Made by a program: the position numbers and the translations under genes. From Taxillus chinensis (lineage: Eukaryota; Streptophyta; Magnoliopsida; Santalales; Loranthaceae), in NCBI GenBank assembly GCA_023512835.1, contig CM042087.1, positions 17,578,853 to 17,642,852 on the forward strand: a stretch of 64,000 nucleotides of DNA, given 5' to 3'. The notes under the pieces were generated by a model. The model did not search any database. It was not told where the DNA came from and saw only the letters and a list, made by a program, of their open reading frames with translations. Numbering within the stretch: the stretch's first letter is position 1; the number at the start of each line of letters is the position of its first letter. Positions 1-11,279 of this stretch are shown piece after piece.

Positions 1-193
1 CCACATCATGCGGACATACAAGTCTATACTACGGGCTCGTCTACTCGTGCACCGTGTAGTGTGCACAATCATCGGACTCGGCCTGAAAACAAACATCAGG
101 ACCTAGCTTGCCCACACAGGACGGCTTGTCCACGATCCTCAACAGGATCCGAGCTCAGGGCACTCGGTCCTACCACGGCGCTATATGCCCGGA

Positions 194-296
194 CACGGTC
201 GCCACACCGGCCCGCCATCGGCGCATATGCTGCCACGACACGGACAATCGCCGGCCCACGGTCGCCACACGGGCTGCCATCGGCGCATATGCTGCC
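194..296. repeat. Direct repeat, two copies of about 40 bp
   Basis: Two copies (194-234 and 257-296) share CACGGTCGCCACAC and then GCCATCGGCGCATATGCTGCC-like sequence, 63 bp apart. The surrounding 1-722 shows no recognisable gene. Two short TTTTTCCGAGATTT motifs lie near 563 and 623. Open frames here overlap one another in several phases, as expected of non-coding GC-rich repeats. Confidence 0.6.
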
Positions 297-722
297 CGGT
301 CAACCACATCACACCATCGGTGCATCACGGTGAGAACCCAAACAAGTCACGGAGTCTATGCCCCAATACCTCACATCAACATACTAACATGAGTATGACA
401 TGTCATTCTCAACATTTCCTTTAAAACTATACCCGGTCTTCACAAGTAAATCCTCAATCCTTGATTTATGAAGGAAGTACCCATAGCAGCCTATTTTCTT
501 GAAATCAAAAGTCTCGGCATTGGGTTCCCATATCATAAATAAGATAATCTGATTTTTGGGGATTTTTCCGAGATTTCTAACCCCACTTTCCAAAAATTCA
601 CCACTACGAACTTTTGGGTTTTTCCGAGATTTTACACTAAAACCCAATTTTCACATTTTGAAATAGTGGGAATTAATTTTTTCTTGTATTTTTCTTTGAA
701 TCCAAATGGGGGGCATTTCGTT

Positions 723-787
723 ATTTACATTGTAACTTAAGTATAATACTTAAATTATGGTGAGGCATAATGGTTTACAATGTAAAT
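723..787. repeat. Short inverted repeat, MITE-like
   Basis: ATTTACATTGTAA (723-735) is perfectly complementary to 775-787, and a smaller palindrome (ACTTAAGTATAATACTTAAAT) sits just inside. The whole is only about 65 bp and no target duplication was seen, so a miniature transposon is only one possibility. Confidence 0.35.
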
Positions 788-869
788 GTCCGGTGTAGTG
801 CACTCATCAGGAACAATGTCGCGGATCACCGTCAGGAATGGATGCTACGGAAACACCTGCTGCGGAGCG

Positions 870-1008
870 ATGCTTGATCGTCTTGCTGATCCGGGTTACC
901 GATCCGGACCAACTACTCCTGGACTACTGATCCGGACTAACTACTCCGGACTACCGCCGGACTAACTACTCCGGACTACCGATCCGGACTAACTACTCCG
1001 GATCGTTG
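870..1008. repeat. Tandem repeat, CCGGACTAACTACT-type
   Basis: About four copies of a 24-28 bp unit built from GATCCGGACTAACTACTCCGGACTACC and shortened variants. It precedes the presumed copia LTR. A related stretch (GGACTACTGATCCAGACC) reappears at 7821, where the copia RT breaks off. Confidence 0.7.
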
Positions 1009-2988
1009 GAAATATAGGATTTGATGAAGTTGCCACAAATAGTTTAAGTCCTGGAGACTCGAAGAACCGACGGTCGTAGGGTCGGAGAGTCGAAGTTCGT
1101 AGAAGTGAAACTGTCATAGGACGTATTGGCAAGAGACTCGTAGACTCGTAGAGTCTAGAGACTCAAGGCGAAATAGTGACAGAACATTGCGACTCATAGA
1201 TCCAGGGTCGAAGGTCATAGAGTCATGGTAGGGAAAAGAAAGTGTTACTGTAAGCATCAACGAAGTTCGGAGACTCGTAGAGTCGAAGCAGTGTTAAGAA
1301 CAATAACCAACGCTAAATGACTCGTAGACTCGTAGACTCGTAGACTCGTAGAGTCCCCACAAACACTTCAACTAACAGGATCTTTCAATTGCCACTTAAC
1401 TCAAAGACTCGTAGAGTCGTAGGGTTGAAACCTTTGAACACTATTAAGAAAACAGGACTTGCAGACTCGTAGATCGGAAGTCATAAAGTCAAAGCCGTTG
1501 AACACGGTTAAGAAAACTGGACTCGTAGACTCGTAGGTTGAAGGTCGAAGAATCGACGCTGTAAAGACTGGCAAACAAATGAAACTGTAACTCAAGAGTC
1601 ATGGACTCGTAGACTCAAGGGACACAATCACTATAGAGAAATTGCCATACTTCCAGGACTCGGAGATCGATGGCGGAGCGTTGGAGCTAAAGGGTCGTAG
1701 CTATAAAGGAACTCGGTTTATGAACCTCGTGAAAGACTAAGGAAGAAAAGCTAAGTTAAGACTCGTAGAGTCGAAGATTTTCAGACCACCTAGTCAAATA
1801 TAGTAAATTGAGAGACCTGAAGGTCGTAGACCCGTAGAGCTAGAGTCGTAGACTCATAGCTCCAATAACAGGTAGATCAGCTGTAATCGAAGAAGTCACT
1901 CTAAGCGCTATTCGAAGAGTCGCAGACTCGTAGAGTCATAGACACACAGAGTCGTAGACTTTAGTTAACAGAGTGACACTAAAAGGCTAATCCAACTTAA
2001 CCTCCAGCCTCGAAAACTCCAGCCTCGAAGACTCGAAGATGTGAGTCGTAGACTCGCAGAAACACCATAAAGCCGAAGCAAAACTTCGCAACTTTCTACA
2101 GGGGCTAGCTGAAATCTTCCGGTCTCCAAACCTACGAGGCATCCACCTCTGAGGCAAACTTACAACCCTAAACACAGCCACTTAGCGATATTGTCGGCTA
2201 GGGTTTGTATAGTAAGCCTGTGCCGTCCCGAGCAGTTGAGCGCATTTAATGACGCATTAATTGCTGCCAACTACCATCCATAGATGAACGGCCAAGATCG
2301 ACTGCATGCCAAAAATGCAGTATGGGCATCTGATCTGTAAATCAGAGCAGATCAACCCATCCCCTGACATTCCGCATTTTCAGTGGTGGGAAGTCAGTCT
2401 GTCGGGATGGACATCATGGCGCACGAGCACTTTAATCTTAAAGATATATCTCTCACGCACTTAACGACAAAATTGTGAGTTTAATCTCTCTCTCAAAAGA
2501 AGGAAACACACAAGACACAAGAAAATGGCTCGACACACTTGATATAAACAATCCTTTACTGAACCAAAGAAAGAGAGAGTTCCAACAACGAAAGAGTAAG
2601 ACTCGAGAGAAAAATAGAAGAAGTGTTGTGCGCCGTGTTAAACCAAAAAACAAGAGTAATCTCTCCGATCATTAAGAACCTCTTGTTCATCAAAGATCCA
2701 AAGACTTTCATTAAGTCTAATCTCCGTGTTGTTTTCCACATGTCGATCTATCATAAACCATCACTTTCACAATCGAGATCCGTTGAGAAAAGAGCATTTA
2801 CTCTTATCTCGGTCTTGTCTGATAGTTCATCATCACTCACGTTATCGCTCACAATACTACTGTCGTCTTCTCCATAAATACTTCCATCATAGTCATCTGC
2901 TGAGGAATCCAAAACCAACTAACAGTCTAGCTTCCGCACGCAACGAAAGTCTATTCACCCCCCCTCTAGACTCACTTTGGGACCTACA
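1009..2988 (+). repeat. Probable 5' LTR of the copia element (start uncertain)
   Basis: The right end is fixed by CCTACA at 2983-2988 followed two bases later by a methionine-tRNA primer site. The left end is a guess: CGTTGGAAATATAGG at 1008-1022 resembles a plant copia LTR start with the first T changed. Much of it (about 1040-2080) is the GACTCGTA array listed separately. The 3' part is AT-richer with a possible TATA (GATATAAAC near 2540). No intact 3' LTR was found downstream, so the LTR cannot be confirmed by pairing. Confidence 0.45.
1040..2080. repeat. Dispersed GACTCGTA/GACTCGTAGAGTC motif array
   Basis: Roughly twenty copies of CTCGTAG occur in 1 kb, some in perfect 8-bp tandem (four units of GACTCGTA at about 1319-1350), others as the hairpin-forming GACTCGTAGAGTC (GACTC and GAGTC are complementary around GTA). 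Degenerate GTCGAAG, GTCATAG and GTCGTAG variants fill the spaces. No reading frame runs through it. Confidence 0.8.
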
Positions 2989-2990
2989 AT

Positions 2991-3005
2991 TGGTATCAAA
3001 GCAGA
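2991..3005 (+). other. Primer binding site, initiator Met-tRNA type
   Basis: TGGTATCAAAGCAGA lies two bases after the LTR end. It matches the plant Met-tRNA site TGGTATCAGAGC with one change. It fixes the plus orientation of the copia element. Confidence 0.8.
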
Positions 3006-3039
3006 TTCTACTACTCTATAGAGATCCCTACTAGCTGAC

Positions 3040-4170
3040 ATGGATTCCAGTAGTGCAGCTCCAGCTCCCGAGCAAGCTCCAGTTCCTGTTGAGGAAGTTG
3101 AAGCAAGTCATGTTCCAGAGGAAGGAGCGATGGGAGACCAGGGAGCAGGAAGAACCGAGTACCAGGAAGAACAAAAAAGAACAAGAAGACTTCTATGATG
3201 TTCTACCTGGCTCATCCTCCCAAGTACCTATGTGCACACCGCGTGCTTTTCAAAATGGAAAGCAAGGATGAGAGCTCACCTAGACATGCTTGACACTTAT
3301 CTCTGGGAAACAATAAAGAACGGACCTTTCACACCAAAGAGTATGCAAAGAGGTCGACTAATGACGAAAGATCCAGATAGTTGGTCTAAGGTGGAGCAGA
3401 GGAAAGTAAAGCTCGGCTTCAAGGCAAAAGCCATACTTTTCTCTCGCACTCGATGATGACATGTTCACGGATGTGCAAGATCTTGAGACCGCTAAAGAGG
3501 TATGGGACAAGCTCTGTCTCATATACGAAGGAGATGAGCAAATACAGGACAACAAGATCTCCATGCTCAAACAAGAGTATGAAGCCTTCAGATGTGAACC
3601 GAAGGAGTCATTGGACAAGATCTACAAACGGTTCACGGTGTCTGATTCAACGGATGAAAACGTATAACGTTGAGATCTCTCAAAAGGACAAAAATGACAA
3701 ATTTTTGAGATCTCTACCCCTTGAGACGCCGATAAAGACATCAGCCATCCGTCACCTGAAGGAATGGAAGACTTGTGCCTTGGAAGCACTATATGGGGAC
3801 CTCAAGACGTTTGAGATGCAAAAAGAAGAGCTTGAGGCATTTGAGAATCCTTCCAAGAAAAAGGAGAAGTCTATTGCTTTTAAGACCGCCATCGAACCAC
3901 GGTAACCATCTTCGAAGAGGAAGAAGATGAAGCTGATACACTTGGCTCGGGATAGTGCTTGGGATGAAGAAGTGGCATTTCGATCAAGAAACTGCTAAGA
4001 GAAGGGGAAACTACGATGAAAGAAAGCAAGGCTATCTTCCTCATCTTTCTCTAAGGGAAAAGATAAGGACAAGTTGCAATGCTATCATTGCAACAAGCAC
4101 GGCCATTTCGCTGTTGACTGTTATAAGCTGAAGAGGGAGAAAAAGGAGGCAGCTGAGTAGAAGAAGAAGA
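3040..4170 (+). pseudogene. gag: Copia gag (nucleocapsid/capsid part), broken
   Basis: Reverse-transcribing elements package their RNA in Gag. Here the ATG at 3040 opens about 52 codons rich in Ala, Pro and Glu, then the frame is lost near 3197. The capsid region continues in other frames: WKARMRAHLDMLDTYLW (about 3253-3303), then a block after a shift near 3445 with ETAKEVWDKLCLIYEGDEQ, then LKEWKTCALEALYGDLKTFE (about 3757-3816). A zinc knuckle CYHCNKHGHFAVDC (CX2CX4HX4C) is intact at 4080-4121, with an in-frame stop soon after. At least three frame changes make it non-functional. The domain order and the long extra Gag region downstream suggest the SIRE/Maximus lineage. Confidence 0.8.
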
Positions 4171-4173
4171 CCA

Positions 4174-5560
4174 AAGGCTCCTCAAGTAGAAAGGATGACA
4201 AGAGGAAGAAGGCTCTTGTCACTAACAAGTTTAACAGTGAAACTGAGGAGGAAGAAGAATCGTCAGATGAGGAGAAGAAGGAAAAAGGTCTCATCTACTT
4301 CATGGCTGACCATTCACCTCCCCTCAAGGTAAGAACTTATGAACAGCTCTATATTGAATATGAAGATACCTATAGATCTCTTAAAGAAATGGAGGAACAA
4401 TTTCTACCTATGAAAGCTGACAAAGAAAGATATTATTCTAAACTGGAACGGCTTTCATGTGAATATAGAGACTCTATAGATGATTATGAAAGAACAGAGA
4501 GAAGATTAAGAGCTGAAGTGAGTGAGATGAGAAGCACACACGATGATCTTTTGGACAAAGCTGGTCAACTAAAAATGGCTAATAAAGACATCAATAGACT
4601 TAAAAAGGAACTAGCTGAAACCAAAGCAGAACTGGAAAAGGAAAGACTAATCAGTCAAAAGTGGCAAGACTCTGCTGAGATTGCTGCCCACTTTAGGACT
4701 ACTCCAGATGTTAAAGGTCTAGCCTTAGGTCTAGGTTTCTCTGAAGACCAAATAGCCAAGGCCCAGCCTACCCTGTACGCACCAAGTGTCTTGCCGGCTT
4801 TGTTCGTCTTGGCGGTGTGCTCATTGATTGTGGAAAGGAGGTATCAATGGTCATTACTAGTTCACCCAAGCCAGGAACACCCGAATTCAAAGACCTGGGT
4901 ACCATTGCATCTAAGGACAGTGATGCGGAGTTGCAATGAAAGAACTGAAAGCTGAACCTTCAATCAACCTATCCTCTACATCCCAATGCAAGGGTAAGGG
5001 TGTAGTTATCTCAGAGATAAAACCAAGTAGAAACACGACTACTTTTGAGACTGGTTCATCCAGCAAGGCTGCTGCATTCCAACCTAAGTTTGTCTCTAAT
5101 GGAAGAGTTAAGAACGGTCTTGGATTTGTGAGAAAACCTAGAAAACCTCTTAACACTTCAGAAAAACCCTTGAGATAGGATGTTCAACCGAAATCTGTCA
5201 CATGCCCCATCTGCTGTGAAGTTGGACACCTCTCCTATCAGTGCAGATTCTACTCGAGTATCTTAGGAAGGAGATTACCACCGAAATCAGGGTAAATCTT
5301 AAACGACTTAATTTCACTAACAATCTACAATGCCACAAAGAACTCGATAGGAAGAAACATACCAAGCACACACAGGCCATTCCTTCAAAAGACTTAAAAA
5401 TCAAACTTGTGAAGAAAACTGTCAAACCTGTGCCTATTAAAGCTGCCAAAGATAACAATAAGGAAGGAAAACGTGCTGAATATCTAAAGGCTAATCCTGC
5501 TAATAACTCTAATGAAGGATCACCAAGATTAGCATGGAAAGTTAAATCTGCCCCTTCTTA
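4174..5560 (+). pseudogene. Gag C-terminal coiled-coil region with second zinc knuckle
   Basis: The longest clean frame (4302-4955, 217 codons, ATG 4302) is strongly heptad-like and charged: YIEYEDTYRSLKEMEEQ, RRLRAEVSEMRSTHDDLL and LKKELAETKAELEKERL suggest a coiled coil over residues 10-130. After its stop the region continues in other phases, and CPICCEVGHLSYQC (5203-5244) forms a second CX2CX4HX4C knuckle. Long coiled-coil Gag extensions between the first knuckle and the protease are known in SIRE/Maximus copia elements. That lineage call is inference; the knuckle and heptads are seen directly. Not a stand-alone gene. Confidence 0.65.
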
Positions 5561-5689
5561 TTGAAAACTTAAATTGCCACCTGTAGCTTTCACTTACCCA
5601 AAGCCCAATCTTAATTGGGCCCCCAAGACTTAGTTGCTCTATGTGCAGGAACAGTGCACGGCTAAAAGTAGCTACCGGAAACAAAAGAT

Positions 5690-6060
5690 CAATTCCGGCC
5701 GTGGTATCTTGACAAAGGCGGTCTCTGTGCACATGACGATGATGCCTCTCTATTGAGTGAGGTAAGGGAGGTTGTAGCTTCATCTGTCACTTTCGGGGAC
5801 AATAAAAAGGGTAAGATTGTTGGTAAGGGTACTCTCTCTAATGGTTCTGTGTCCATTAAGAATGTATCTGTTGTCCAAGGTCTTAAACATAACCTTGTTG
5901 AGCATAAGTCAATTGTGTGACAAAAGTTATCAAGTGTTGTTCACTAAACACACCTGCACGCTTATGGATTCCCTCTCCAAACAAGTGAAGCTAAATGGAC
6001 ATAGACAAGGCAATGTCTACAAGTTGGTCTTTGGCAATGCTCAATCTGGATGAACTAATT
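5690..6060 (+). pseudogene. Copia protease and pre-integrase linker, active site lost
   Basis: WYLD at 5702-5713 is the start of the copia aspartic protease, which normally reads WYLDSG. Here the residues after Asp are KGG, so the catalytic D-S/T-G triplet is destroyed. The stretch continues recognisably (VTFGDNKKGKIVGKGTL, then NVSVVQGLKHNL) and changes frame near 5905 before SQLCDKSYQVLF. The linker ends with TLMDSLSKQVKLNGHRQGN (to about 6015). Confidence 0.75.
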
Positions 6061-6064
6061 TGTT

Positions 6065-6960
6065 TTCTCATTCAAAGCTTCACCCGATATTAGTTGGTTG
6101 TGGCATAAGAGATTTGGCCATTTAAACTTTAAAACCATGTCTAAACTGGCATCTCTAGAATTGGTTGAGGGCTTACCCAAGCATGTTTATGAGAAAGAAC
6201 ACCCTTGGAGGACCGTCACTGGGTAAGCAGGTTAAACATTCTTTTAAGAGTATAGATAAAACCTCAATCACACAACCACTTGAACTTCTCGCACATGGAT
6301 CTATGTGGACCAATAAATGTGTCTTCCTTATCTAGTGCACGATACTTTCTTGCAGTAGTAGATGATTATACCAGATACACATGGGTCATGTTTCTCAAAA
6401 ACAAAACTGAAACTTTTGAGAATCTTGTTGAACTCTTCAATTGGGTCACTAATGTTAAAAGTCTCTTTATTAAGTACATTCGTAGCGATCATGGCAAGGA
6501 ATTTGAATTTTCTGATATGTTAGAGTTTTGTACTGAACATGGTATTCAGCACAATTTATCAGCACCAAGAACTCCACAACAAAATGGAGTAGCTGAAAGA
6601 AAGAATCGAACATTAGTTAAGCGGCTAGAACCATGTTGACGGGAGCTCGGTTCCCAAAATCCCTATGGGCGAAGCGTGCCACGCTTGTTATGTACAAAAC
6701 AGAACTCTAATTAACAAACGAGACATGAAAACACCCTATGAGTTATGGAAGGGAAGGAGACCAAACATTGGTCACCTAAGGATCTTCGGGTGCACTTGCT
6801 ACATTCTGAACAATGGCAAGGATTACTTGAACAAGTTTGATGCCAAATCGGATGATGGATATCTTGTTGGATACTCCATGACTAACAAGGCTTATCGTGT
6901 ATTTAATAGAAGAACCAAAGTTGTTGAAGAGTCTATTCATGTTTCTTTTGATGAGACTAA
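6065..6960 (+). pseudogene. Copia integrase
   Basis: The His-rich N-terminal zinc domain is visible at about 6093 (WHKRFGHLN). The catalytic core follows in a 119-codon frame (6280-6639): first Asp in HMDLCGP, second Asp in YIRSDHGKEF, Glu in NGVAERKNRT, so all three D,D,E residues are kept. A shift at about 6640 moves the rest to the next frame (6665 on), with the usual [21 protein letters not shown] and [17 protein letters not shown]. It would insert cDNA into the genome, but the broken frame makes it inactive. Confidence 0.85.
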
Positions 6961-7830
6961 CCATGGAATGCAGAAAGGAGATCCAAATGTAAATGAAATG
7001 CAGGACATTGTCATTGTAGAAGATCAGGACACAGATAAGCCCACGACAATAGAAACTATGGAAGATGTACCTAAACCTGATGAACAAAGAGCTGAACCGG
7101 TTGCTGCAGAACCAAGTAAAAAATCAACAAAAAATCATGACTCTAACATTCAACCTGTTCAGACTCTGCCACTTCTACCAGCCCAAGAACCTGACATTGA
7201 GCCATTAGGCCTTCATCATGAAGAAAGAGAAGACCTTCCAAAGGCAAGAAGAAAGTTAAAAGACCATCCTTCTAAACTGATAATTGGAGATCCTGCTGCA
7301 CGAGTTAAAACAAGGGCTGCCACACTTCATGAAAACCTATATATGTGTTTCCTATCACAAGTGGAGCCAAAATCAGTAAATGACACAGTTCTGGATCACC
7401 ATTGGATTGATGCAATGCAAGAAGAATTAAATCAGTTCAAAAGACAGGAAGTATGGGAGTTGGTCAACAGGCCCAGATCACAGCAAGTCATTGGCGTGAA
7501 ATGGATTTACGTAAACAAACTTGATGCCGATGGTGTTGTAATCGGAAACAAGGCCAGACTAGTTGCAAAAGGATACGGACAAGAAGAAGGAATCGACTAT
7601 GATGAAACCTTTGCACCGGTTGCTAGACCGGAGGCCATTCGCATGTTCTTAGCATATGCAGATTCAAGGACTTCAAAGTTTATCGGATGGATGTCAAGAG
7701 TGCTTTCTTGAATGGAGACCTCCAAGAAGAAGTCTATGTTGAACAACCACCCGGATTTCTAGAGCCAAACCAAGAGCACAAGGTATACAAACCTAAAAAG
7801 GCTCTTTATGGACTAAAACACGGACTACTG
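6961..7830 (+). pseudogene. Copia reverse transcriptase, truncated before the catalytic YVDD
   Basis: After an acidic linker the RT begins with [23 protein letters not shown] (about 7399) and runs through [41 protein letters not shown] shift near 7680 moves the continuation ([19 protein letters not shown]) to another frame. The first Asp ([10 protein letters not shown]) is present. The protein stops at ALYGLK (7801-7818), where sequence resembling the 870-1008 repeat takes over, so the YVDD box, RNase H and 3' LTR are absent. Confidence 0.85.
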
Positions 7831-8600
7831 ATCCAGACCAACTAAGTCGCCGACTCCATAGTCGCGACTCCACGACCTCGACTACGAAGTCGTCGACCAC
7901 GTAACTTCGACCTTACAGTTGGCCCAGGGTACTGTTCATCATCGTTTTTGGCCTGGTTTTCGTCTGGAATCAACCCAGCAACCCTCCAGGCACTCGCAAA
8001 CACGCGTTTTACTAAACAGAGTACCAAATTACGTACCCAAACTGATATAAATCAGTTCTTAACCACAGATTTTATGTTAAATCATCATATCTAACCCCAA
8101 AATTGGGTTTCCCCCAAATCACCAAGGTAAGCTCTTCACCTTCTCTCTTTCTCTCTCTTGCTCAAACACGCATGCACCAACCAAAATAAAGGGATAATGC
8201 AGTTTCTTAATTATTTATACTTGCTGCCAATAATTGGCCTCCCAAAGAATAATTGATCTCCCGAACGCAATAATTGACCTCCCGAGGTCACGAACTCAAA
8301 ATTGAGCCCAATTACTGCCAAAACGCTCGAAATGACGAGCCAAAGAGCATTTTGACTAAACATCGAGCCCAAGTACAGTCAAAATGCTCACATCGATGAC
8401 TACACTATCGTCCAGATAGTTACATTCCCATAGAATGACTATCTCTCAAAACTACCCAAATACGAGTCTTTACACAGTGAACCACCCATGGGATATATAT
8501 ATAAATATAGAGAGAGAGATATTTAAATAACTATATAGATAAGTATGTGTGTATTTATATAAATAATTATATATACATATATATTTATAGATATGTATAT
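7831..8600. other. Unassigned stretch, no gene seen
   Basis: Follows the abrupt end of the copia RT. 7841-7910 repeats short GTCG/CGAC motifs reminiscent of the copia LTR array. 8100-8160 resembles a CT-rich LTR end. 8231-8290 holds three roughly 21-bp units of AATAATTGACCTCCCGA type. 8500-8595 is rich in TA and GA dinucleotides. None of the frames resembles a known protein. Confidence 0.5.
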
Positions 8601-9616
8601 TGTGTTAATTTAATTATATAAGGTTGTAAATTTGTGAATTTAAGAGATTGGGTACTGTCAGTTTAAATTCGTTTGGCACAAATGCTGTTGGTTGATGATA
8701 TCAATGTGATTTGAACCTGTTATTACCTGTTGGTACTAGAATTGTCACGTTATGATTGGCTTGGTGCTTTAAATACTCTGAAATATTTCTTCTTATGTTA
8801 GATGTTGAAATTAGCCCTTCCTGTTGTTTTGATGTGTGGGAATTGGCGGTGGTGTGGCTATGATGTTGGTTGGGTTTATCGCGGGTCCCATGTAGGCCGG
8901 CAAGAGACCACAGGTCCCCTACGTGGCTGGTAACCCAGGTCCCATTTGAGGTTGGTCGTGGGGATACCATGGGTCCCACATATGGCTAACTAATAGTAGC
9001 TGAAATTCCTGGAGTTGGTAGTGGAATTTTCATGGGATGATTAGTTTGCTAGTGCGAACCTTTAATGACTGTAATGTAATGAGTGTGATGTCTTATCCTG
9101 TGATTTAATATAATTTGACTATGATAGAATATGACAATACACTGGCACAAGCATACACCGATCATATAGACTAGGATTTTATGTGATAGGATGGTGGAGA
9201 TGGGGATTACCTACTGGGCATTCGTGCTCACCCTACGTTATTTCTATTTCCTACAGGTTGTAGGGAGTAGCTGGTGGAGCCATAGTGGAGCAGGTCGAGA
9301 CATCTTTGGTGTAGGATTCATTTAATGGACTTATTTACTATTTTGATTATTTTTTATTCTGGACTTGGGTCCGTGACAGCTGTATGAACCTTTTTGGTGG
9401 AACTTATTTGTGAGTGATTTATGAGAATTGATTGCATTGTCATATTTTTTAAGAAAAAAGAATAAATAAATTTTGAAATTAATTCATCGGAGTATACAAT
9501 TCTACCCCTGTTGTAGTATTGTACAGGATTGGATCAGTCACTAACCCCTCGACCCCTAGAGTGGGCATGGGAAAGTCGCGTTCATGGTTCTGAAATTTTT
9601 AGAATTTGGGGGCGTG
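8601..9616 (+). repeat. Probable LTR fragment of another gypsy element
   Basis: No coding sequence is recognised. GGGCATTCGTGCTCACCCTAC at about 9218 and the downstream GGAGTAGCTGGTGGAGC resemble the R/U5 region of Tekay/Del-type LTRs, and the stretch finishes with GGGGGCGTGA, close to the usual LTR end GGGGCGTGACA. It then runs directly into a minus-strand LTR at 9617, so the two LTRs are fused end to end in opposite orientation. The left edge is not defined. Confidence 0.4.
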
Positions 9617-9795
9617 ATAACCACAGCTCAGTAGGGATCATGTCTCCCCCAACCCATCCCATGCTCCTAGCATCTACATGAGAATGTGTACTAGTGCAGT
9701 GTCGTGATACAAATTTTTTTAACAGATAATAACAAATCACATCAGCAAATACAGGCTAACAGGTCCACAGCCACACAGGCTAACACATGAACAAT

Positions 9796-9935
9796 CCCGG
9801 GCTTCCACAGCCACCGGGTTCCAAGAACAGTCCCGGGCTTCCACAGCCACCTGGGCCCACAAAACGGTCCCGCGCTTCCACACCCACCAGGTTCCACAAA
9901 ACAGTCCCGGGCTTCCACAGCCACCGGGTGTACAA
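9796..9935. repeat. Tandem array of about 35-bp CCCGGGCTTCCACAGCCACC units
   Basis: Four degenerate units in the Tk-1 LTR, each with GGCTTCCAC, a short spacer and CCACCGGGTTCCA. The corresponding part of the plus-strand LTR (22877-22970) instead carries a different repeat unit. Confidence 0.8.
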
Positions 9936-10532
9936 GCAAACACGCAGCACACATGGCCATACAGGCATAACATCAAACACTTAATATGCTTAGTCACACA
10001 GGAATAACATCAAACACTTAGCATGCATACATTCACAGGCTCACAAACTCAGCCACACAGATATAATCTCAAACACATAATATGCACAGCCTCACAGGCA
10101 TAATTTCAAACACTTGACATGCGTGGCCTCATAAGCATAATCTCGAATACATAATATGCACAGCCTCACATGCATAATTTCAAACACTTCGCATGCATAT
10201 ATACATATATCCAAACAACACGCCATTGAAGGCCAACATCCATATAGGAGATCACACCTATATGAATTTACATATAAATAATATAATAACAAGAACGATA
10301 TCCAACGGTTCATTCACCATAAGGCCTAACCCCGGATTAGGTACAAGAAGACAGAACCCCTACCTCAAAATATTCCTTCACGCCTTAGCCTCCACGCCAA
10401 ACGCCGTCCGCCCACAGAAACACCACCACAGCAACCACGACCAGAAGCTCTTCTTCCCCCCCCTCTCTCTCTCTCGACGGCTGCAATGGCTAAAGAAGAG
10501 AACCCTAAACCTAAAACAAGGAGTCTTCACCT

Positions 10533-10542
10533 CTTTATATAG
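10533..10542 (-). promoter_or_regulatory. LTR TATA box
   Basis: CTATATAAAG on the minus strand, about 50 bp downstream of the ACGT palindrome at 10593-10614. The same element is present in the other copies: 17855 area, 13914-13920, 22279-22287 and 55329-55336. Confidence 0.6.
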
Positions 10543-10743
10543 ACACCTCCATACCCCAAAACTACATCGTTTTGATTAAATGAATCTCAAAGATCAAAAC
10601 GACGTAGTTTTGATGGAACAAGTTACGCTCTCCCGCATCGATACACACCAAAATATCCATAATTCCGACATGCCCCTTTGGAAAAGGATGTTTAGAACAA
10701 CAAAACCAAGGTGACGGTATAAAAATATGGCCGCACGCTATAA

Positions 10744-10869
10744 TGCATGTCATATCCCCATATGACGTGCACCTCCAAAAGCCGTGAAATTCTACCCCAA
10801 GCTTCCTAGGATCATGTAAGACAGGCAAACCAAAATCCCCTTGCACGTCATATCCACATATGACGTGCA
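10744..10869 (-). promoter_or_regulatory. Two U3 dyads with ACGT core (Tk-1)
   Basis: 10842-10869 is a perfect 12-bp inverted repeat (TGCACGTCATAT, 4-bp loop, ATATGACGTGCA). 10744-10771 is the same dyad with one C-to-T change. Each arm holds ACGT and TGACG, cores recognised by plant bZIP factors. A CACGTG box follows at about 10876. Binding is inferred. Confidence 0.6.
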
Positions 10870-11051
10870 TTGTCACGTGCACCTCCCAAAAGTCCCCTCT
10901 TGGGCTCATCTCTTACCTCAAACTTGTGCATCAACATTCAAGGTGTTTTAGCTAAAGTGTGTGTGAAGGAAACTCCCTAGAACCCAACAATTTCCACTCA
11001 CAAGGCATCTGTGATTAACTTCTTACATACCGCAAAACACGGGTTATTACA

Positions 11052-11066
11052 TCCTCTCCCCCTTAC
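11052..11066 (-). other. Polypurine tract of Tk-1
   Basis: On the minus strand GTAAGGGGGAGAGGA abuts the LTR start TGTAAT. This is where plus-strand DNA synthesis would be primed. The equivalent tract in Tk-2 is at 14421-14435. Confidence 0.75.
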
Positions 11067-11279
11067 GACTTTTCATCCTCGAAAAGAAATAACATGCAAG
11101 GGAAACAAACGCATGCGGCCCATTTGCAAGACAACAAGTCAAAATGCCCAGATGGATCACACAACATAACAGGACATCTCGAACACATTGCAATCTCAAA
11201 ACACATCTCAATATAAATACAAATACACCAAATCATGAACCACATACAAGAAAACACATCACTACAGCCGCCTCCCAAC

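Larger units (their letters stand above)
9617..11051 (-). repeat. Tekay-like LTR (element Tk-1), missing its U5 end
   Basis: Read on the minus strand it starts TGTAATAACCCGTG at 11051, directly after a polypurine tract, and is homologous to the complete LTR at 21771-23524. The last roughly 370 bp of that LTR are missing here, replaced by the plus-strand LTR fragment ending at 9616. It contains the U3 dyads (10744-10869), an ACGT palindrome (10593-10614), a TATA box (10533-10542) and a tandem array (9796-9935). Confidence 0.8.

Noticed and set aside
9737..9997. Overlapping frames with GCGSPGLF-type repeats (also 13039-13446)
   Set aside because: They arise from the LTR tandem arrays; several phases are open at once and none matches a protein family.
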